DNA from: Bradyrhizobium niftali
GTDB taxonomy: Bacteria; Pseudomonadota; Alphaproteobacteria; Rhizobiales; Xanthobacteraceae
Assembly (NCBI RefSeq): GCF_004571025.1
Contig: NZ_SPQT01000033.1
Coordinates: 50,182 to 114,181 of the forward strand
Direction of reading: 5' to 3'
Length of the DNA: 64,000 nucleotides
In this document: positions 61,881 through 64,000 of the stretch, in pieces
Layout: every line of letters starts with the position of its first letter
How positions within the stretch are numbered: the first letter of the stretch is position 1
Made by a program: the position numbers and the translations under genes
Notes under the pieces: generated by a model
Told to the model about the DNA's origin: nothing
The model's database searches: none
Seen by the model: the letters and a program-made list of their open reading frames with translations, nothing else

Positions 61881-62418
61881 GATCCGTATCGCAGCCCGCT
61901 TGCTGGCGGTGGCCGCTCTGGCGGCGCTGACAGCCGGTTGCTTCCAGCCGATGTATGCCGAGCGTACCGACGGCACCCCCGGGCTGCGCGAGAAGCTGAT
62001 GGGGGTCGAACTCCCGCCGATCAACAAGATCAATGCCTCGCGCGAGGCCCGTGTCGGCGTCGAAGTCCGCAATGCCCTCGCCTTCAAGCTCTACGGCACG
62101 GCAACGGGAATGCCGCCGACCCACCGCCTGGATATCCGTTTCGCCTCCAGCCGGTCATCCCTGATCGTCGATCCCAATACCGGTCTGCCGAGCAGCGAAA
62201 ACTACGGCATCGACTGCCAGTACAACCTGATCGAGGTCGCGACCGGCAAGTCGGTGATGACCGGCACCACGTTCTCGCGCGTGTCCTATGACATGCCCGG
62301 CTCCTATCAGCGCTTCTCCCGGAACCGCGCGGTGCGCGATGCGGAGGATCGTGCCGCCAACGAGATCGCCGAGAACATCAATACCCGGCTCGCCGCATTC
62401 TTCACCGCGGGCACCTGA
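61867..62418 (+). CDS. lptE: LPS assembly lipoprotein LptE
   Basis: 183 residues. The lipobox is LTAGC with the lipid-carrying Cys25, after a signal sequence. NKINASREARVGVEVRNALAFKL and YDMPGSYQRFSRNRAVRDAEDRAANEIAENINTRLAAFF are typical of alphaproteobacterial LptE. It sits in the outer membrane with LptD and brings lipopolysaccharide to the surface. The ATG lies inside the leuS end, so translation is coupled. Confidence 0.93.
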   Translation: MLSARIRIAARLLAVAALAALTAGCFQPMYAERTDGTPGLREKLMGVELPPINKINASREARVGVEVRNALAFKLYGTATGMPPTHRLDIRFASSRSSLIVDPNTGLPSSENYGIDCQYNLIEVATGKSVMTGTTFSRVSYDMPGSYQRFSRNRAVRDAEDRAANEIAENINTRLAAFFTAGT

Positions 62419-62426
62419 TTCAATTC

Positions 62427-62540
62427 CGTCATTCCGGGGCATGCGAAGCATGAACCCGGAATCTCGATCCCCAATCTCCGGATTCTCCGGTGCGCAATTG
62501 CGCACCGTAGTTCGCCTCTGACGAGGCGCCCCGGAATGAC
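62427..62540. repeat. Palindromic intergenic repeat, family B copy 5
   Basis: CGTCATTCCGGGGCATGCG and GGCGCCCCGGAATGAC are the outer arms. It contains the 18-base palindrome GGTGCGCAATTGCGCACC (62489-62506), the same core as in the inverted repeat at 24871-25033. It lies between lptE and holA, inside what would be one operon. Confidence 0.87.
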
Positions 62541-62551
62541 AATTAGGCCCG

Positions 62552-63580
62552 ATGGTCGCGCTGCGCGGAAAAGAGATCGACGCCTTCCTAGCCCGCCCCG
62601 ATGCGGGCCGGCCGATCATCCTGCTCTACGGTCCCGACGCTGGCCTCGTCCGTGAACGCGCCGATGCGTTGATCGCCTCCGCCGTCGACGATCCCAACGA
62701 TCCGTTCTCGTTTGTGAAGCTCGACGGCGACGAACTCTCCGCCGAGCCGTCGCGTCTCGTCGACGAAGCCATGACGGTGCCGCTGTTCGGCGGCCGCCGC
62801 GCCATCCGGGTGCGCGCCGGCTCGCGCAGCTTTGCCAGCGGCATCGACACGCTGGCCGAGATGAGCGTGAAGGATTGCCGCATCGTGATCGAGGCCGGCG
62901 AGCTGCGGCCGGAGTCGCCGCTGCGCAAGGTTTGCGAGCGCGCCAAGACGGCCGTTGCGATCGGCTGCTATCCCGACACCGAGCGCGACCTCGCCAAGCT
63001 GATGGACGACGAGCTCCGCATCGCGAATTTGCGCATCGCGCAGGATGCCCGCGCAGCGCTGATGTCGTTCCTCGGCGGCGACCGCCAGGCCTCGCGCAAC
63101 GAGCTGCGCAAGCTGACGCTCTATGCACATGGCAAAGGCGAGATCACGCTGGAAGACGTGATGGCGGTGGTCGCCGATGCTTCCGAGCTGAAGCTCGATC
63201 CGATCGTCGACGGCGCGTTCGCCGGCCGGCCCGACATCGTCGAGACCGAATTCGCCAAAGCCATGATCGCCGGCACCTATCCCGGCGTGATCATCTCGGC
63301 CGCGCAGCGCCAGGCCGCGTGGCTGCACAAATCCGCGCTTGCGATCGCCGACGGCACGCCGGCTTCCGCCGTGCTCGACGGCGGCTTTCCGCGGTTGCAT
63401 TTTTCACGAAAGCCTATGGTCGAAACGGCGCTGCGCAATTTCAGCGTGGCGCGGCTCGCCGCCATCATCGAGCAGCTCGCGACCGCCGCGCTCGACACCC
63501 GCAAGCAATCCACCCTCGCCGCCGCCATCGCCCAGCGCACGCTGATGGCGATCGCCGCGAACGCGAAGCGGCGCGGCTAG
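62552..63580 (+). CDS. holA: DNA polymerase III subunit delta
   Basis: 342 residues. ILLYGPDAGLVRERADALI is the Walker-like start of the AAA+ fold in delta. EAMTVPLFGGRRAIRVRAGS and the RNELRKLTLYAHGKGEITLEDV block in the middle, and the C-terminal LARLAAIIEQLATAALDTRKQS, match the family. It works in the clamp loader that places the beta clamp on DNA. Its neighbours leuS and lptE are the usual ones for alphaproteobacteria. Confidence 0.96.
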   Translation: MVALRGKEIDAFLARPDAGRPIILLYGPDAGLVRERADALIASAVDDPNDPFSFVKLDGDELSAEPSRLVDEAMTVPLFGGRRAIRVRAGSRSFASGIDTLAEMSVKDCRIVIEAGELRPESPLRKVCERAKTAVAIGCYPDTERDLAKLMDDELRIANLRIAQDARAALMSFLGGDRQASRNELRKLTLYAHGKGEITLEDVMAVVADASELKLDPIVDGAFAGRPDIVETEFAKAMIAGTYPGVIISAAQRQAAWLHKSALAIADGTPASAVLDGGFPRLHFSRKPMVETALRNFSVARLAAIIEQLATAALDTRKQSTLAAAIAQRTLMAIAANAKRRG

Positions 63581-63618
63581 GCCCGCACTCTCTCAACGTC
63601 ATTGCGAGGAAAGTGCAT

Positions 63619-63710
63619 GGTCCTCATCCTGAGGAGCGCGCTCTTGCGCGCGTCTCGAAGGATGAAGGCCCGGGCCCTCGCCCTTCGAGACGCCGCTTCG
63701 CGGCTCCTCA
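63619..63710. repeat. Palindromic intergenic repeat, family F copy 2, cut by the IS element
   Basis: GGTCCTCATCCTGAGGAGCGCG and CGCGCGTCTCGAAGGATGAAGG pair with CCCTTCGAGACGCC and CGGCTCCTCA, as in 41667-41777. At about 63711 the repeat stops, where the other copy would go on to GGATGAGGGT, and IS-like DNA begins. Confidence 0.85.
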
Positions 63711-64000
63711 GAGCCTGACTCAAAAAGCGTAGACGTTTTCAGGGTCTGGCCAAGCGGCGAGTTAAGAGCCTCAGATGGGCGGCGAGCAACCAGGCTAGCT
63801 CGGTGGCGGCAGAGGCTTCGAAGTCTTTGGAGAGGCGACGACATCTGCCGAACCATGCAAAGGTACGCTCGACGACCCAGCGCCTGGGCAGGAGCTGGAA
63901 GCCTTTGACCCCGAGCGGTCGCTCGACGATCTCGATCGTCCATGGTCCGCAGTTGGAGAGAGCGTTGACGAGCTGTTTGCCGCGATAAATCCGATCGGCA
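63711..64000 (-). mobile_element. Insertion sequence of the IS5 type, one end only
   Basis: From 63711 (GAGCCTGACTCAAAAAGCG) the sequence no longer follows the palindromic repeat. This is a probable terminal inverted repeat of the element, reading inward to the transposase 3' end. The other end lies outside the window, so the full element, its target duplication and its activity cannot be judged. Confidence 0.8.
63739..63999 (-). CDS. IS5-type transposase, C-terminal part
   Basis: 86 residues to the stop at 63739-63741; the start lies beyond the right edge. The frame from 63999 reads ADRIYRGKQLVNAL, then GVKGFQLLPRRWVVERTFAW, FGRCRRLSKDFEASAATELAW and LLAAHLRLLTRRLARP. RRWVVERTFAWFGRCRRLSKDFE is the well-known DDE-helix region with the catalytic Glu of IS5-group transposases. 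No start codon lies in the visible part. Confidence 0.9.
   Translation of the reverse strand, partial: ADRIYRGKQLVNALSNCGPWTIEIVERPLGVKGFQLLPRRWVVERTFAWFGRCRRLSKDFEASAATELAWLLAAHLRLLTRRLARP

Overview
The window is GC-rich, densely coded chromosomal DNA from an alphaproteobacterium of the Rhizobiales, most likely Bradyrhizobium or a close relative in the Nitrobacteraceae. This rests on the protein types (SDHAF4-like DUF1674 protein, cysteine-poor Trm112-like protein, two adjacent glnK-amtB pairs, an alphaproteobacterial FtsK/LolA/XthA run), a CtrA-type box, and many palindromic intergenic repeats. I inferred the genus from recognition, not from a search. Most of the window is conserved core genome with ordinary accessory metabolism. 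I see no phage, plasmid functions or CRISPR array. The only mobile element is an IS5-type transposase cut by the right edge.

Layout. 1-9.4 kb: 3' end of tsaD with gpsA, an EVE-domain protein, a class III cyclase, a type IB topoisomerase, acsA, a periplasmic L,D-transpeptidase, a membrane-anchored nuclease and an SDHAF4-like factor. 9.6-18 kb: rsmB, a heparinase II/III-family protein, purH, an MFS transporter divergent from ggt. 18-26 kb: a serine hydrolase, a broken GST copy, an MFS transporter, the intact GST, a DUF2239 gene with a well-formed promoter and operator region, a MATE exporter, a DsbA-family isomerase and a ketopantoate reductase. 26-36 kb: di-heme cytochrome c, a sorbosone-dehydrogenase-like protein, an epimerase, tRNA-Gly, a YbbN/CnoX-type thioredoxin with a LON-domain protein, an MHYT-GGDEF-EAL protein, and a PepSY/cytochrome b561 pair.

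36-47 kb: a TetR regulator divergent from a small membrane protein with paired operators, Trm112, a UbiH-family monooxygenase, TesB, a GYF-domain membrane protein, and the nitrogen block glnK-amtB / arsR-SRPBCC-clpP / glnK-amtB. The second pair carries a sigma-54-like promoter and an NtrC-like site. A relic of an amtB 3' end lies between the two pairs. 47-64 kb: a GFA protein, aminotransferase-ftsK-lolA behind a CtrA box, xthA, a stand-alone cNMP-binding protein, a CenR-like response regulator, a second L,D-transpeptidase, a hydratase, yggS, a diguanylate cyclase, leuS-lptE-holA, and the IS fragment.

Functional threads: cell envelope and division (FtsK, LolA, LptE, two L,D-transpeptidases, the response regulator); nitrogen sensing (two PII proteins and two ammonium channels); cyclic-nucleotide and c-di-GMP signalling; and redox chemistry. 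The signals most worth following are small: (i) DUF2239 encodes an AT-hook-like motif and a possible ribbon-helix-helix segment behind a promoter carrying two ACCCGGGT boxes; (ii) two places where a gene block is bracketed by a decayed duplicate of a neighbouring gene's 3' end; (iii) at least seven families of palindromic intergenic repeats, one of them split by the IS.
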